DNA of 64,000 nt from contig NC_045139.1 in assembly GCF_008831285.2 (NCBI RefSeq), positions 3,818,704-3,882,703 of the forward strand. The letters are read 5' to 3'. The position numbers and the translations under genes were made by a program. The DNA comes from Nymphaea colorata. Lineage: Eukaryota; Streptophyta; Magnoliopsida; Nymphaeales; Nymphaeaceae. Each line of letters begins with the position of its first letter. The first letter of the stretch is position 1. Shown here piece by piece: positions 24,999 to 36,311 of this stretch. The notes under the pieces are model-generated. The model was not told the DNA's origin. It saw only the letters and a program-made list of their open reading frames with translations, and ran no database searches.

Positions 24999-25425
24999 AT
25001 TGAAATAAAGAGAGAAGAGAAAGATAGATATTCATGCTATTGCAATAGGGCACAAACCAGTGGGAGACTCTGGCAGATAGTGCAGCTCTTTGACAAGACA
25101 ATGGATGAACCAGCGGCCTGATGACATGACTACACACAAACTTAAGTGGATTTTCGTAGAGGTGCCAGGAGTCGGAGCAAAATCCATGTTCAATAAACAG
25201 ACGCGTCGGGGTAGAGGCCTATGTATTGGCAAATGCCCACACAGACCCACCAAATGTGCTTATTTTTATATTGATGTTTTAGAGTAATCTTTTTGTATTT
25301 ACATATATTTGATAACTAGTAACTCTTACTCAAATTTTTTTGCCTCTGCTTCTGGACTTGGTCTAAAAAAAACAACTTTGTATTGATCCATCCAGTATCA
25401 ATAGGAAATCCATGAAGAGCCCCCA
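24999..25425. other. Spacer with ambiguous open frames
   Basis: Open frames at 25090-25287 (plus) and 25032-25253 (minus) overlap in less AT-rich sequence than the surroundings. Neither has a recognisable domain. A decayed exon or organellar fragment is possible but not supported. Confidence 0.35.
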
Positions 25426-25484
<59 letters not shown>

Positions 25485-25553
25485 CTTACGCAGTGGAGCT
25501 GTCTGTCTAAGCCGTCCAATGCAATGGAGCGGATCCCCATGTGTATATATCTT

Positions 25554-25590
<37 letters not shown>

Positions 25591-25614
25591 AAGAGAAAGA
25601 GAGAGAGAGAGAGA
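25426..25614. repeat. (TA)n, (GT)n and (GA)n microsatellites
   Basis: TA tracts at about 25426-25483 and a GT run passing into GA at about 25555-25614, separated by unique sequence. Confidence 0.9.
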
Positions 25615-25790
25615 TGAATAAGGAAAAAGCTGTAACAAGGGATAATAATATTTTGTGTTGTGGTTAATATTGTTTATTAGGTAAATAAATTGTGCCCGTG
25701 AAATAGAAAATACAAGCAAAACGAGCGCCAAGCTTATCAGCGGAATCTAACATAGGCATGTTTATTTTGATCCATTCATTCGGAACTCTA

Positions 25791-25977
25791 AGTGTTAGTT
25801 CTTCTGAAACTGAAAAAGATCTTACACAGAGTGACAGAGAACTTGTCTATGCAACATGATACAGCAATCTAAGTGTTTGTTCTTCTGAAACTGAAAAAGA
25901 TCTTACGCAGAGTGACAGAGAACTTGTCTATGCAACATGATACAGCAATCTGAGTGTAAGTTCATCTGAAACTGAAA
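25791..25977. repeat. 81-bp tandem repeat, 2.3 copies
   Basis: AGTGTTAGTTCTTCTGAAAC recurs as AGTGTTTGTTCTTCTGAAAC and AGTGTAAGTTCATCTGAAAC at 25791, 25872 and 25953, exactly 81 bp apart. The first two units are nearly identical through ACATGATACAGCAATCT. Recent duplication. Confidence 0.9.
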
Positions 25978-26637
25978 ATATATATGTATATATAGATCCC
26001 CTGGATTATGTCTCCTTAGTATGCTTCCTCATGTTTTCAGTTTTCTTAGAGAAACTTACAAGCAATTACTTAACTGTTAATCTATCTATAAATAATGCCT
26101 AATCTTTGAGAACTTACAAATAAGCATCAGAGTTCATAAAATAAATCACAGGCAGACACTTCTTAACGGAAAATTTTAAAGTATACCTAAAAGGAGTTTT
26201 TATGCTTAATTAAAAAGATAATTTCCTGCATTCTTCTAAGTCGATTTCTCAACAATTTATCTCTTTCTCTCAGCCATTTGTTTTTACAATTACAACCAAA
26301 ATAACGGCAAAATCATGAGATAACTGATTCAAAAAATGAGGACTGTGACAAGCTCTACTCGAAAGTAATTTTCTTCAAGCACAAAATGGTCTTCCAAAAT
26401 ATTATTTTAATGTTTAATTCGTAAAGCATATGTTTGTAAATTATTTGAAAAGCTTAAGTGGTTATTTGCAATTTTCAAATAATAAAAGATTCTTTGTAAA
26501 TACAATAAAACTTGAAAAGATCTTTGTAAGTTTCTCTCTTCAAAAGTTTAGCCACAAAAGATTCTTACATTGTGCTTCCATAGCCCCCTGCTGCCCTTGG
26601 TGGGAGGATCGAGGGAAGATGGAGGAGAGTGAAACAA
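25978..26637. other. Intergenic spacer
   Basis: AT-rich sequence with no gene, repeat family or RNA signature that I can identify. Confidence 0.5.
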
Positions 26638-26701
26638 AATATATATATATATATATATCAAAACTAAACTGTTGAGCTGTCTATTGACAAATAAATGTTA
26701 A

Positions 26702-26784
<83 letters not shown>

Positions 26785-26921
26785 ATTAACTATCTAATTA
26801 ATCCATCACGAAAGACAATTAAGAGAAAAAAATATTAAGCAATATTGCAATCAAGTATTAGTTGACACCTTTTTTTTGTTTTCTCTTAACTATCTATATG
26901 CTTTAAATGGATAGCGCTGGT

Positions 26922-26952
<31 letters not shown>

Positions 26953-27174
26953 AATAGTGGACTCTAACTTTTTTAGAAACACCTAGCCATCTAGCCAGAA
27001 TCATTTAATCTAACATGATAAAAGGTTAAAAAAAAAAGTGATGGACATTTTTATCATCTACTGTTACTTGACACCTTTCTTTTCTTGTTTTTTTTTTCAA
27101 CCACTTATTGTCTTCAAATGGATGGTTGTAGTTAAATGACTAGTGAATAGTCATAGTCATCATTCACTCACTCG

Positions 27175-27244
<70 letters not shown>
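26638..27244. repeat. AT microsatellite cluster with family G repeats
   Basis: Long AT/TA runs at about 26638-26660, 26706-26777, 26922-26951 and 27177-27244. Between them an AT-rich segment occurs twice about 195 bp apart, with TTGACACCTTT then TTTTGTTTT then AAATGGATAG or AAATGGATGG. The second holds the reverse complement of the family G core (TGATGGACATTTTTATCATC, about 27040-27059). Confidence 0.7.
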
Positions 27245-27246
<2 letters not shown>

Positions 27247-27506
27247 TGGCATATAATGTTGCACATGAATAAGGTATGCTCCACACTTTTGGGTGTCTTA
27301 ACAAGGACAACTTGGGGTATGGAGTAAGCACAAAAAAAGGGACAAAGGCAAAAAAGTTGGATGGTTGGGGTTGATTTCAAACCCTCAATGATGCTCGCGT
27401 TTTGCGCACTTTTTACGTTTAAGAAAATGGAAGTCACATCTTTCACATCATGCAAGCATCTCACCCTTCGTCTTAGTGGTGGCCTTCGTCATCCTCATCC
27501 TGCTAC

Positions 27507-27692
27507 CAGTGGTGGAGCCACATGGTGACTAGTATAGGTAGTTGTCCACACCAGTCTCTTAAAATTTCTTTATTTTTAAATTCGCATCTTTAAATATTTG
27601 TCATTATGTGTATACATGTAAGTGTCCCACCAGATATGAGTATTTTTAAACGAGTGCTCCTCCAACCAATTTTTCAGACTCTGCCATTGCCT
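27507..27692 (+). mobile_element. MITE-like family E element
   Basis: Begins CAGTGGTGGAGCCACATGGTGA, partly, continues TAGTTGTCCACACCAG and an AT-rich body with AAGTGTCCCACCAGATATGAG, partly, and ends near CAGACTCTGCCATTG. It aligns by eye with 53148-53310 along most of its length. No coding capacity. Confidence 0.65.
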
Positions 27693-28265
27693 GTTACTAC
27701 TGTTTCTCTCTCTTCCTACCCTTATTTGTCTTTCATTAGCTGTTTTTTTTTTTTATCTTTTAAACTTAGTTTCTACATTTTTATACAAAAAAAAATAGGT
27801 GAATATACATCCTTACGTTTAACTCAAAACATGCATCTCTTGATTTCCACTTACTAAAGTTTCAATTGTTTAACAAAACTGAATTTCAAAACATATAATC
27901 AATATTTAGATATGATATTCTTATTATTTTCTTCTCTTTTCCCTTCTTTTGGTCTTCCACATCATTCTTTTTTGTTTCTTCTCTTTCTTGAACAGAGATT
28001 CTTTACAGGCTTACAGCGAAGCTGCGATTATAGTCACATTGAATATAACCACAATTTCTAAGAATCACTAATACTTTAAATTTTTAAATTACGAATTTTA
28101 AGGGGCAAACAGTATGTAAATAACTAAATGTCTAAGACACTAATATATGGATATTAGTAAGTAAACATACCTGTTGAGCTTGATAAGAAAACTTCACCTA
28201 AACCACTGCATGGTTTGCCCTTGACATTAAATAAGTGTGTTTCTCCACGCATGAACACACACACA
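27693..28265. other. Intergenic spacer
   Basis: AT-rich, with T-rich tracts. The open frame 27606-27857 overlaps the end of the family E element and is not supported as a gene. Confidence 0.45.
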
Positions 28266-28735
28266 CATAAAGGTAGGGATGTCAACAGATCTTATTTGGA
28301 TCAGATATATATCCTTAATCATATCTGCTTTTTTAGATATTCACATATTTGGAATTCGAATCGGATTCAAATTCGAATAAAGAAAAGTCATATCTGAATC
28401 CAAATCCAAAATCTGATTTTACGATCCGAATCTGATTTTTATATTTATATACAAATCTAAATCCGAATTTTGAAACAGATTTTGCCAATTTTCAAAATTT
28501 AATAACATTAGGTACAGGATATTTGCTTAAAAGTGAATTTGATCTGAATCTGTATCTGAATCCGATCGGATATTTATGGATATCTGAATCCGAATCAAAT
28601 CGGATGTCATTTATTAAATCCGAATTTGGTCTGATTTCTTATTCAGATATTAAATTTTTTTCCATTTCAATTTTTCATATCAGTTCGGTCAGGTATCTGA
28701 TTCAAATCGAATATATTGACATCCCTACATAATGG
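28266..28735 (+). mobile_element. hAT-type MITE, family A, complete copy with 8-bp target duplication
   Basis: Terminal inverted repeats TAGGGATGTCAA (from 28274) and TTGACATCCCTA (to 28727) bound a 454-bp element. It is flanked by CATAAAGG (28266-28273) and CATAATGG (28728-28735), an 8-bp target duplication with one change. Eight-base duplications and this end structure are hallmarks of the hAT superfamily. The interior is built from degenerate GATTCGGAT/ATCCGAATC motifs and encodes nothing. The open frames at 28215-28397 and 28523-28732 are by-products of it. Confidence 0.85.
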
Positions 28736-28820
28736 TAAATGGTAAAGTTTCCAATTTTCCACCAGCAATATTGCATGAACTGCTTCCTTCATACGATACT
28801 CAAAGGTACCGTCGTTGCGA

Positions 28821-29044
28821 CTATAAGAAAACCAATGTCATGTATTCGTAAAACTTGTTTTGAAGTTTTATACTGCAAGGAATTTCATGTATTGCGGCTA
28901 TAAGAAAAGCCGATATGTCATATATCTTTAAAACTTGTTTTAAGGTTTCATATTTCAAGGAGTTTCATGTATTTTGACTAATAGAAAACCCAATATGTCA
29001 CATATCCCTAAAACTTGTTCTAAAGATTTGTATTTCAAGGAGTG
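28821..29044. repeat. About 78-bp tandem repeat, three copies
   Basis: CTATAAGAAAACCAATGTCA recurs as CTATAAGAAAAGCCGATATG and CTAATAGAAAACCCAATATG at 28821, 28898 and 28978. Each is followed by AAAACTTGTTYTRAAG and TTTCAAGGARTTTCATGTATT-like sequence. Copies are 15-20 percent diverged by eye. Confidence 0.8.
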
Positions 29045-29986
29045 AACTATAGATGCAGAAGGTGCATTTATGTGTGAAGCATCCGTAGAAGTTGTAAGCT
29101 TTAATTGATTCCCACGAAAATGTACTGGTTAATACTTAGCGCATATACAAATTTGTGATCATTTGAAAGTGAAATTAATCTTGTTTTGTAGTTATAACAT
29201 TTTTTTATGAAATATGTCTTTTTTAACTTTTTTTTTCTTTTTTGGGATTTAAAAAAGATTGAAGCAAAGTATCATGATTTTTCTGATCAGAAAACATGCA
29301 TGAACATCTGATTTCAGGTCTGATTAAGGAAGTATATAAAATGTATATGAAAACAATAAATGTAAAAATTCGTAAAAAATTGCAGTAACTTCTAAACCTT
29401 TTTCCAAAACTTTCTCCAAGTTTCAGAAAATGCATAGAACTTCATTAAATAGGAAAAATTTTGTATATATAAAAATCATAAGATCATTTGTGAAATTGCA
29501 TAAAATTTGAAATAGGAAAGGAAAGCTACATACAAGATTATATTGGGTCCGACAGCAATTACAATATTTGTAAAAAGCTTCAAAGCTCATTAAATCTTGA
29601 GAAAAACTTTACAAATTAAAATAAGTTTCATAAGGTAAAAAAAGATTGTGTACAAATTTTTGAAAGTGCACATTGATTTGCAAACTAATAAAAAAGGTTA
29701 GAAGGTTTCTAAGAGTATGAAAATTGGAAATGCTCACAGAAGCTCCTAAACAGTTACCATGATGTTCAAAAAATGATCAAAAGTTCCAAAAAGATTGCAA
29801 CAATATTGCAAAAGATAGCAAAATAAATTCAAGCAAGTTCATTAAAACTTGGAAAAGTTGGAAAAAAATCTTCAAACAGTCTCGTTTATCAAATTATTTT
29901 GGTAGTTTAGTGACTTAATTATATGACTTCGAAGGTATGAAACTCACTATACTTTTGAGTTAGCTTGTCCTCAAGTTTATATGCAT
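29045..29986. other. AT-rich spacer
   Basis: Rich in short AAAATTT-, AAGTTC- and TTGCAA-type words without a clear period. No gene or element boundaries seen. Confidence 0.4.
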
Positions 29987-30178
29987 CTAGGGCTGAGCCA
30001 CAGAGGGGGCGCGGCGCGGCAGGGGTCCCGGCCCCTCATAATTTTTTTTAATTTACATGTAAATTTTAATAAATACTGATCATATATAAAAACTTTGAAA
30101 AATTATAGTTCGGCCCCTTTCAAAATTTTGAAAAAAAAAAATTGACCCTCTTCATGAAAAATTTGAGTCTCAGTTCCA
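29987..30178 (+). mobile_element. MITE-like family D element
   Basis: Starts CTAGGGCTGAGCCACAGAGG, has GGTCCCGGCCCCTCAT, then the family's AT-rich body (TTACATGTAAATTTT, AAAACTTTGAAAAATTATA, TTCGGCCCC) and ends near TTTGAGTCTCAGTTCCA. It has the same module order as 32052, 48478 and 50014. Ends are approximate. Confidence 0.65.
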
Positions 30179-30366
30179 CTTCTACATTGAAATATCATGT
30201 ATTCAAACACGGCCTAACATACTTTATATGTGAGCCGATTCGAATGACGAAATCTTCAAATCAGATCTGGACCATCTGCAACCCCATTTGTGACCCGAAA
30301 ATCACAAGTTCAAGAGGCTTCCAATGTTGACAATATGAATCCAAGGAACAAGTTTCTATAGGTGCT

Positions 30367-30780
30367 TATGGATGTCAATATATCCGATTTGAATCGGATA
30401 TCCGACCGATCCGATCCGAAAAAATCAGATATGGATAAAAATTTAATATCCAATTAAGAAATCGGATCGGATTCGGATTTAATAAATGACATCCGATCGC
30501 ATTCGGATTCGGATATACATGAATATCGGATCGAATTCAGTTTTAGACAAATATCCTCTATCTAATACTTGAAAAATGGCAAAATCCGGTTCACAATTCG
30601 GATTCGGATATAAATATAAAAATCGGATTCGGATTGTAAAATCGGATTTTGGATTCGGATTCAGATATGACTTTGCTTTATCCGAATTCGAATCTGAATT
30701 CGAATCCGAATATATGAATATCCGAAAAAACGGATATGGTTGAAGATGTATCCGATCCGAATCCGATCCGTTGACATCGT
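30367..30780 (-). mobile_element. hAT-type MITE, family A, inverted copy
   Basis: Starts TATGGATGTCAATATATCCG and ends GATCCGTTGACATC; it corresponds to the 28274 element read backwards. The right terminus is eroded after TTGACATC. Left flank AGGTGCT and right flank CGTGCT suggest a damaged target duplication. The interior is again GATTCGGAT-rich and non-coding. Confidence 0.8.
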
Positions 30781-30836
30781 GCTATACTAATTTCTTGCAG
30801 AGTATGATACTTTTGCACTTACAATTGAAACTTGTA

Positions 30837-31200
30837 CTCAATCAAATCCACTGTAATCAGATTTGGATTCGAATCCAGGCCCGGGATCTATTTTTTAAAA
30901 TATTAGTAAGGTCTGACTAGCAAAAGATCTAACATCTATATGGAATTGTGTTGGACACGTATCAGATCCTAGTTGGATAAATAGTTCAAATTCGCATTTA
31001 GTTGTAGATCAGTAGCACTTCGTCAAATTCATGGTACTCAGATTTGGATTTAAACTCAGGGGACCGACCCTACTTTTTAAGATCGTGTTTGGTTCTGACT
31101 TGCATAAGATCTGACATTAATTGTATTGGATACAACTTATCAAATCTCAAATGGATAATGAACTCAAATTGAATTCAGTTACGAAACTGCATGCCAAAAC
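30837..31200. repeat. 181-bp imperfect tandem duplication
   Basis: CAGATTTGGATT occurs at 30858 and 31039. Both units continue with a CAGG...GAC/GGG...CTACTTTTTAA or CTATTTTTTAA block, GGTCTGACT or GGTTCTGACT, AGATCTRACAT, and GGATAA near the end. Function unknown; old and diverged. Confidence 0.65.
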
Positions 31201-31482
31201 TCAATCCAATTAGTAATAAGATCCAAATTTCCTCACCAAATTTGGCCTAACAAATTTGAAACCATATCAACACGTACAATTAAATATATTTCGTCCAATA
31301 CAACATTCCCGCGTCCATAAAATGCGTACCTTTATTTGCAATGGAAGTGGAGAAAGCCCCTACTTTGAAAATATAAGAAATCCAGATACACAAAATTTAT
31401 ATCACTTTTAGTCAAAATTTTCTTTTGGATTAGGTTGGGAAAAATCTGGTTTTAGTCGTCGTAGGTCGCACTAAAACTTAGG

Positions 31483-31620
31483 CCTGGGCAACGGGTCGGG
31501 CCGTTTACATTAAAAATTTATTTGTTTTAATTTTTTTTGTTTTAAAAATATATATTTAATATTATTAAATATATTTTATATTTCAATAAATTATTTTATA
31601 ATTAAAAAATTAATTTTTAC
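31483..31620. mobile_element. Family C MITE, truncated
   Basis: TTAGGCCTGGGCAACGGGTCGGGCCG followed (after this GC-rich end, partly quoted) by an AT-rich body, AATATATATTTAATATTATTAA then TTTTATATTTCAATAAATTA, that parallels the interior of the complete family C element at 44556-44793. The other terminus is absent. Confidence 0.6.
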
Positions 31621-32051
31621 TAAAACTCTTTGGGACCATCTACTGGAGGCATTTGACAACAAGAATACTGAGTTACCATTGTATGAATTTGTCTCAAAGA
31701 TTGCGGTAAATTCATGAAACTGAGTCTTCCTCGAGATTAAATCAGGAAATATTTGAACATTTATAATGGACATCATTTAATAAGATAATATTAAAGTCAT
31801 CAAAGATTTGAATTTACCTTGAAAGGTATAGGTCCTCACAAGACATTAAATAGCTATTTTTTGTATGCTATGTTTGATAGTCTTGAGCATATTTTAAAAC
31901 CATGAACCTGTGGTCACATCCCTTCCCCCTTTGACCATCAATCCATGGTTTTTAATCCGTGTTTTTAAAAGGTAACATGGATTTCACACTGCTAGTTAAT
32001 AAATCTAGTGTTTGTTTAAGCTGCAAATTTAACCTTGTTTATATTTAAACA

Positions 32052-32215
32052 TGGGCGGAGCCAAGAGGGGGCTGCATGGGCCCTGACGCCATTTCAAAAT
32101 TTTTTTAAAAAAAAATTACATATAAATTTTAGAAAATTTTACTTGTCTTATATAAAAAATTTGAAAAATGATATTTCGGCCCATGTCAAAATTTTACTTG
32201 TATTAAATTTTTAGG
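32052..32215 (+). mobile_element. Family D MITE, 3' truncated
   Basis: Starts TGGGCGGAGCCAAGAGGGGG, partly, then GGGCCCTGACGCC, TTACATATAAATTTTAGAAA and ATATTTCGGCCCATGTC. It lacks the closing CTCCGCCC terminus. Nearly the same layout as 48478. Confidence 0.7.
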
Positions 32216-32970
32216 CGGCACAAAAGGATCGTAAAAGCAATTTAAAATTATGCAGCATGCTGCTGCTAAGTGCTAACATGAGAAAGCATGTTCCCACTTT
32301 TTTTCTTGAAGGGTATTTTTGTAATTTTATGGTTCTTTTGGGGTCTCCAGAGTTGCCCTCGTAGGGTTCCTTTTAAATGCGCTTATTTCGCAACGATTGT
32401 CATCTTTAATGTCATGATTTATAAAAATACACAAAACTTTTGCGTTTAATACGCGCAAGTTTGAAATTGTTTCATTTAACGTTTCTTTGTCTGGCCGCCT
32501 TTCCGGTAGGTTTATGTAATAGATTTAGACTTCAGCACGGTCTTTATAATTTTTTTAAGATTTAAACACGATTTTGTAAATTTCAAGCATAAAATGATTA
32601 AATCTGACTTATATAATTGCTTCTTTCATAAGCACACTCGCACATATTGTGAATGTTTGCGTGTTGTTTATAATATTATGTATAACATGCACCCTCGTAT
32701 TTCCGCTTGTCACACTGGAAGTCTTAAATCTGAAAAAATGCCGTTAAATTTCTTCCATTTACAAGAACACGTTTAAGTTTGAAGCTCATTCTCTTATTTT
32801 ACATATTCTTTTTAGGAGTAAATAGCATATTGAAACATGACCATAGTTTTCTTCCCCCTTTTAAAGTTGATCTCCTCTAAACTAGTCAACAAAAATAAAT
32901 AATACACAATTATGGGTGCATATCGTATAAATTTCTTTTTATGGAGCACTAATCATATGGTTAACAAATT
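32216..32970. other. AT-rich spacer
   Basis: No gene seen; the plus-strand open frame 32594-32776 has no recognisable features. Confidence 0.4.
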
Positions 32971-32971
32971 T

Positions 32972-33690
32972 TCAATTGACCCAAACTAAAAGGAAAAAAA
33001 AAAATTCCTTTTTATGAGGACAAAAAATGGAATTTAAAAAAAAATGATTTTGTAAAAAGACAAAAGTACACCTATGAAACATTGTCGTTCCTATATTAGC
33101 CACCTAATGGAATTCCCAAACCAAACTAAAGTGAAAAAAACCCTTTTATGAGGGCAAAAAGTGGAATTTAATAAAAAAATGATTTTTTAAAAAGACAAAA
33201 ATACCCCCACCATGAAACATTGGAACATGGTTCCTATGTTAGCCACCTAATGGAATTCCTAAACGAAACTAAAGGGAAAAAATCCCTTTATGAGGGCAAA
33301 AAGTGAAATTTAATAAAAAATGATTTTGTAAAAAGAAAAAAATACCCCTAGCATGAAACATTGGAACATGGTTCCTATATTAGCCACCTAATGGAATTCC
33401 CAAACCAAACTAAAGGGAAAAAAAATCCTTTTATGAGGGCAAAAAAATAAAGAATTTAATAAAAAATGATTTTGTAAAAAGACAAAAATACCCCTACCAT
33501 GAAACATTGGAACACGGTTCCTATATTATCCACCTAATGGAATTCCCAAACCAAACTAAAGGGGAAAAAATCCTTTTATAAGGGCAAAAAGTGGAATTTA
33601 ATAAAAAATGATTTTGTAAAAAGACAAAAACACCCCTACCATGTAACATTGGAACATGGTTCCTATATTAGCGACCTAATGGAATAGGAC
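32972..33690. repeat. Minisatellite: about 142-bp unit, five copies
   Basis: CCTAATGGAATTCC anchors recur at 33109, 33252, 33393, 33539 and 33681 (as GGAATAGG), spacings 143, 141, 146 and 142. Each unit reads CAAACTAAAG, a CCTTTTATGAGGGCAAAAA block, TGATTTTGTAAAAAGACAAA, ACCCCTACCATGAAACATTG, and TTCCTATATTAGCCACC or a close variant. The first unit, at about 32972, is the most diverged. No coding frame is conserved. Confidence 0.92.
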
Positions 33691-34747
33691 TCGAATGATT
33701 TGACCTGACTTGTCTAATTGAAAACAAACACAGACACAAACATACATTATTGATTGATTTCTAACTTGTTGAGCAAACATTGGAAAATGATGTTTATCAG
33801 GTCTTTTTTCTCTCTTTTTTTTTTGTTTTATTTATTTTTGTAAGCTATTTTTTTCCTTTAATGTTTATTTTTCTGTTTAAAGAGGATATCAACAACACCG
33901 GACAAGTACCTGTTCTTGTCGCGGGGGCGCGCGCATGCATGCACGCACACACACACACACTATCATGCAAGCCTATAATTTCTGTTCGCCCGTGACTGAG
34001 AGATTGGTTCCAGTCCTCATGTCCTGAAGAATCTCCCAGCTGGCTGGGCCCAATTTTCTTGACTGGTGGGAGCCATGTGACCGAACTTGTGAAACAAATT
34101 TCCAGGCGAGGAATGGGCTCATGTTCTTGGAAGCTTCCCCATCTTTGGATTCTTGGATCTATGTTTCCTTTCTAGAATTTGATTGATAATTCTTCTTCAT
34201 TTGGATTCAGACTGGTGTGCACCAATTATGTTATCGAAAACCAATTTGAATCGAATTGATACGAAAGAGTTGCAATTTGGTTAAATTTTATACAATTTTT
34301 TTACTTATTTTTTGAATTGATTTATCTCTACATTTAACAAATTTTCTTCATTTTTTTAATATTTGTTTATGCAAGTCAAATTCTTGATCTTTCTGACTTT
34401 GGTATAGATCAATTTAGTTTGAAAGGTTCTCTAATGGCGGGTTTCAGATCTGAACCTCACAATCGGGTAAAATAGGTTTGGATTCAGTAGAAATTACATG
34501 CATACAGAAATCCCATATATTTGCAAGCATAATCTGGATACCTTATTTCCTGGTAGGCAAGAACATGAAAAGTTCAGTATTGCAATACTTCCTTTTTTCT
34601 TACACCATCCAAACACATGTAGAGTAAAGCAGTTGGAAGTTTTTCCATCCAATTTTTCCTTCCAAACAAGTATAAGGAAAATCCATGAGAAACTGTTGTA
34701 TTTTGCTTTCCTTTTATCTATAGTGTTTGCAATTTTTTCTTTTTGTT
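33691..34747. other. Intergenic spacer
   Basis: Contains a mixed GC-rich GCGCGCATGCATGCACGCAC and CA simple repeat near 33927-33961. No supported gene; the open frame 34498-34770 has no known domain. Confidence 0.4.
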
Positions 34748-34800
34748 TGTATTTGAATCCGAATATGTGAATATCTAAAAAAATGGATATGATATGATAT
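34748..34800 (-). mobile_element. Family A MITE fragment
   Basis: TTTGAATCCGAATATGTGAA then TATCTAAAAAAATGGATATGA, partly, matches an internal block of the family A element at 30367-30780. No ends remain. The adjoining 34808-35008 segment starts GGGTGTGTTTGGTAGCC and ends with GGCATTCAAACACTCC, so another small inverted-repeat element may follow. Confidence 0.55.
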
Positions 34801-35519
34801 GAAATGTTAGGGTGTGTTTGGTAGCCTTTGGATTGGATATGAAATCCTCACTTATAAACAAACGGTCGACTTCGGCCACGTGGATCTGATGTTTGACAGG
34901 GTGGTCTGGGGAAGAGATCACCGCGGATTTCAAATCTGTTGTTAACGAACGCCCTTTCATGGCGGGTCTGAAAGTGATTCCGAGATCTGCGGCATTCAAA
35001 CACTCCATAAGATATATTTTCTCTGCATGATGAATTGCCTGTGCCTACCATGGTTATCCTTGTGGGCAAACAATGAAGTCCTTGGTTGGTCCAAGAACAA
35101 ATCTGGCAACTTGGCCTCAGTCGACAACCTGTGGGACCTTAATTATGCCAGATTTAATTATGTCCTAGCAGAACATGAAATGGCCTTTCTTTGGATCTAA
35201 GGGACTCCAGATTTAAAGTGGAAATTTCCTAGAAATCCAGAATTTGTCTTTTCCACAACATTTCAGACAAGGAATCTTTGTCTCAAATCCCAAAATAAAA
35301 ATCCACAAGTTAGAATTGGAAATCCCACTATTATGCTACCAATGGTTAGAAGTGTGCAACTCAAAAAAAATTCTCCAATAATTTCAAGCATTTTAAGTCT
35401 TATTTTGTTAAATCGCAAATAAACTGCACTCAGACTAAGAGACTTTGTTGCTTGCTTGGCAATATAAAATTGTCTGATTAGGCTCATGCCGAGGTCGACG
35501 CTTGCGGAAATCGAATCAA
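34801..35519. other. Spacer with a possible small inverted-repeat element
   Basis: 34808-35008 is bounded by the loosely complementary GTGTGTTTGGTAGCC and GGCATTCAAACACTC. The overlapping minus-strand frames in it are less AT-rich than the surroundings but show no domain. 35009-35519 holds nothing recognisable. Confidence 0.35.
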
Positions 35520-35608
35520 TAAACAGCAAGTCGGGTGTTGACGCCCATGAAAATCGAACTGATGACTTGAGTCATTATCTCAACCAACTATACTAAATCC
35601 CTTGAACC
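35520..35608 (-). mobile_element. tRNA-derived SINE head, interrupted at its 5' end by a MITE
   Basis: On the minus strand it reads GGTTCAAGGG, then TTTAGTATAGTTGGTTGAG (box A-like), then CAGTTCGATTTTCATGGGCG (box B-like). The same order occurs in the full SINE at 40593-40830 (CTCAAGGGG, CATAGCGTAGCTGGTTGAG, TAGTTCGGTTCCCGTGGG), so both are one family. The 5' end is duplicated by the insertion of the family B MITE next to it. Confidence 0.7.
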
Positions 35609-35943
35609 TAGGTCTGCACACGAGTCGAGTCGAGCCCGAGCTTGGTCAGCTCGAGCTCGACTCGACTTCACAAATTCGAGTTCGAACTCGACTCGTTTAA
35701 GCATTAACTTGTTTAACTCGTGTAAGCGTTAACTCGTGAAACCAGTTTTGACAACATTATACAAAGCTCCAGTTTGCGAGTCGAGTTACTGAAACTCAAA
35801 CTCGACACGTTTATCATTTCGAGTATCTTTGAAAGTTTGAACTAGGCTTGTTTATAAACAAATTGAGCACGAGCCGAGACTTATCGAATGAGTTCGAGTC
35901 AAACCCGAGTTGGCTCGGCTTGTTGTACAGCCCTACTTGAACC
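35601..35943. mobile_element. hAT-type MITE, family B, with perfect 8-bp target duplication
   Basis: TAGGTCTGCACACGAGTCG starts at 35609 and TTGTTGTACAGCCCTA ends at 35935. The 327-bp element is flanked by CTTGAACC at 35601-35608 and again at 35936-35943, an exact 8-bp duplication as hAT transposases make. The duplicated bases are the start of the SINE just upstream. The interior is rich in CTCGAGCTCGA-type motifs and encodes nothing. Limits given include both target copies. Confidence 0.9.
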
Positions 35944-36311
35944 AAAAACTATTGGACCAAGCAAACCCACAAATCAGCTCAGCCGAGCCGGTTCAAATTG
36001 ATGACGATTGACGATACGGACTGGACCATGGGCAGGCTTTAAAGCACGGCGAAGCAAACCCTACGGCGAAATAATGATCAACCACCGAAAATTAATATCA
36101 TTTAAATCTTTAACTAATTACAGCCCACCTACCTTTCTAAAAATAAAAAAGTAAATATATTTTCAACCCACTTACCAAATTTTTTTACACGAATTTTCGA
36201 TTATATTTCCGCTTTTAAAGGACAATTTTCCTAAAAATTATACACTTAATATGCAGCAGCCGGTTTTGATTTCGCCCGGTTCACATCGTATCGTATCGGT
36301 TTCACACTACC
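35944..36311. other. 3' flank of the aspartic protease gene
   Basis: AT-rich sequence immediately beyond the stop codon. It probably includes the 3' UTR of the minus-strand gene; no clear polyadenylation signal was singled out. Confidence 0.4.

Noticed and set aside
25032-25287. Overlapping frames on both strands suggesting an old exon or organellar insert
   Set aside because: I could not match either to a mitochondrial, plastid or nuclear family from memory, so no call beyond spacer is justified.
28215-28732. Short frames rich in Asn, Ser, Glu and Ile
   Set aside because: Products of GAATCCGAA-type word repeats within the family A MITE.
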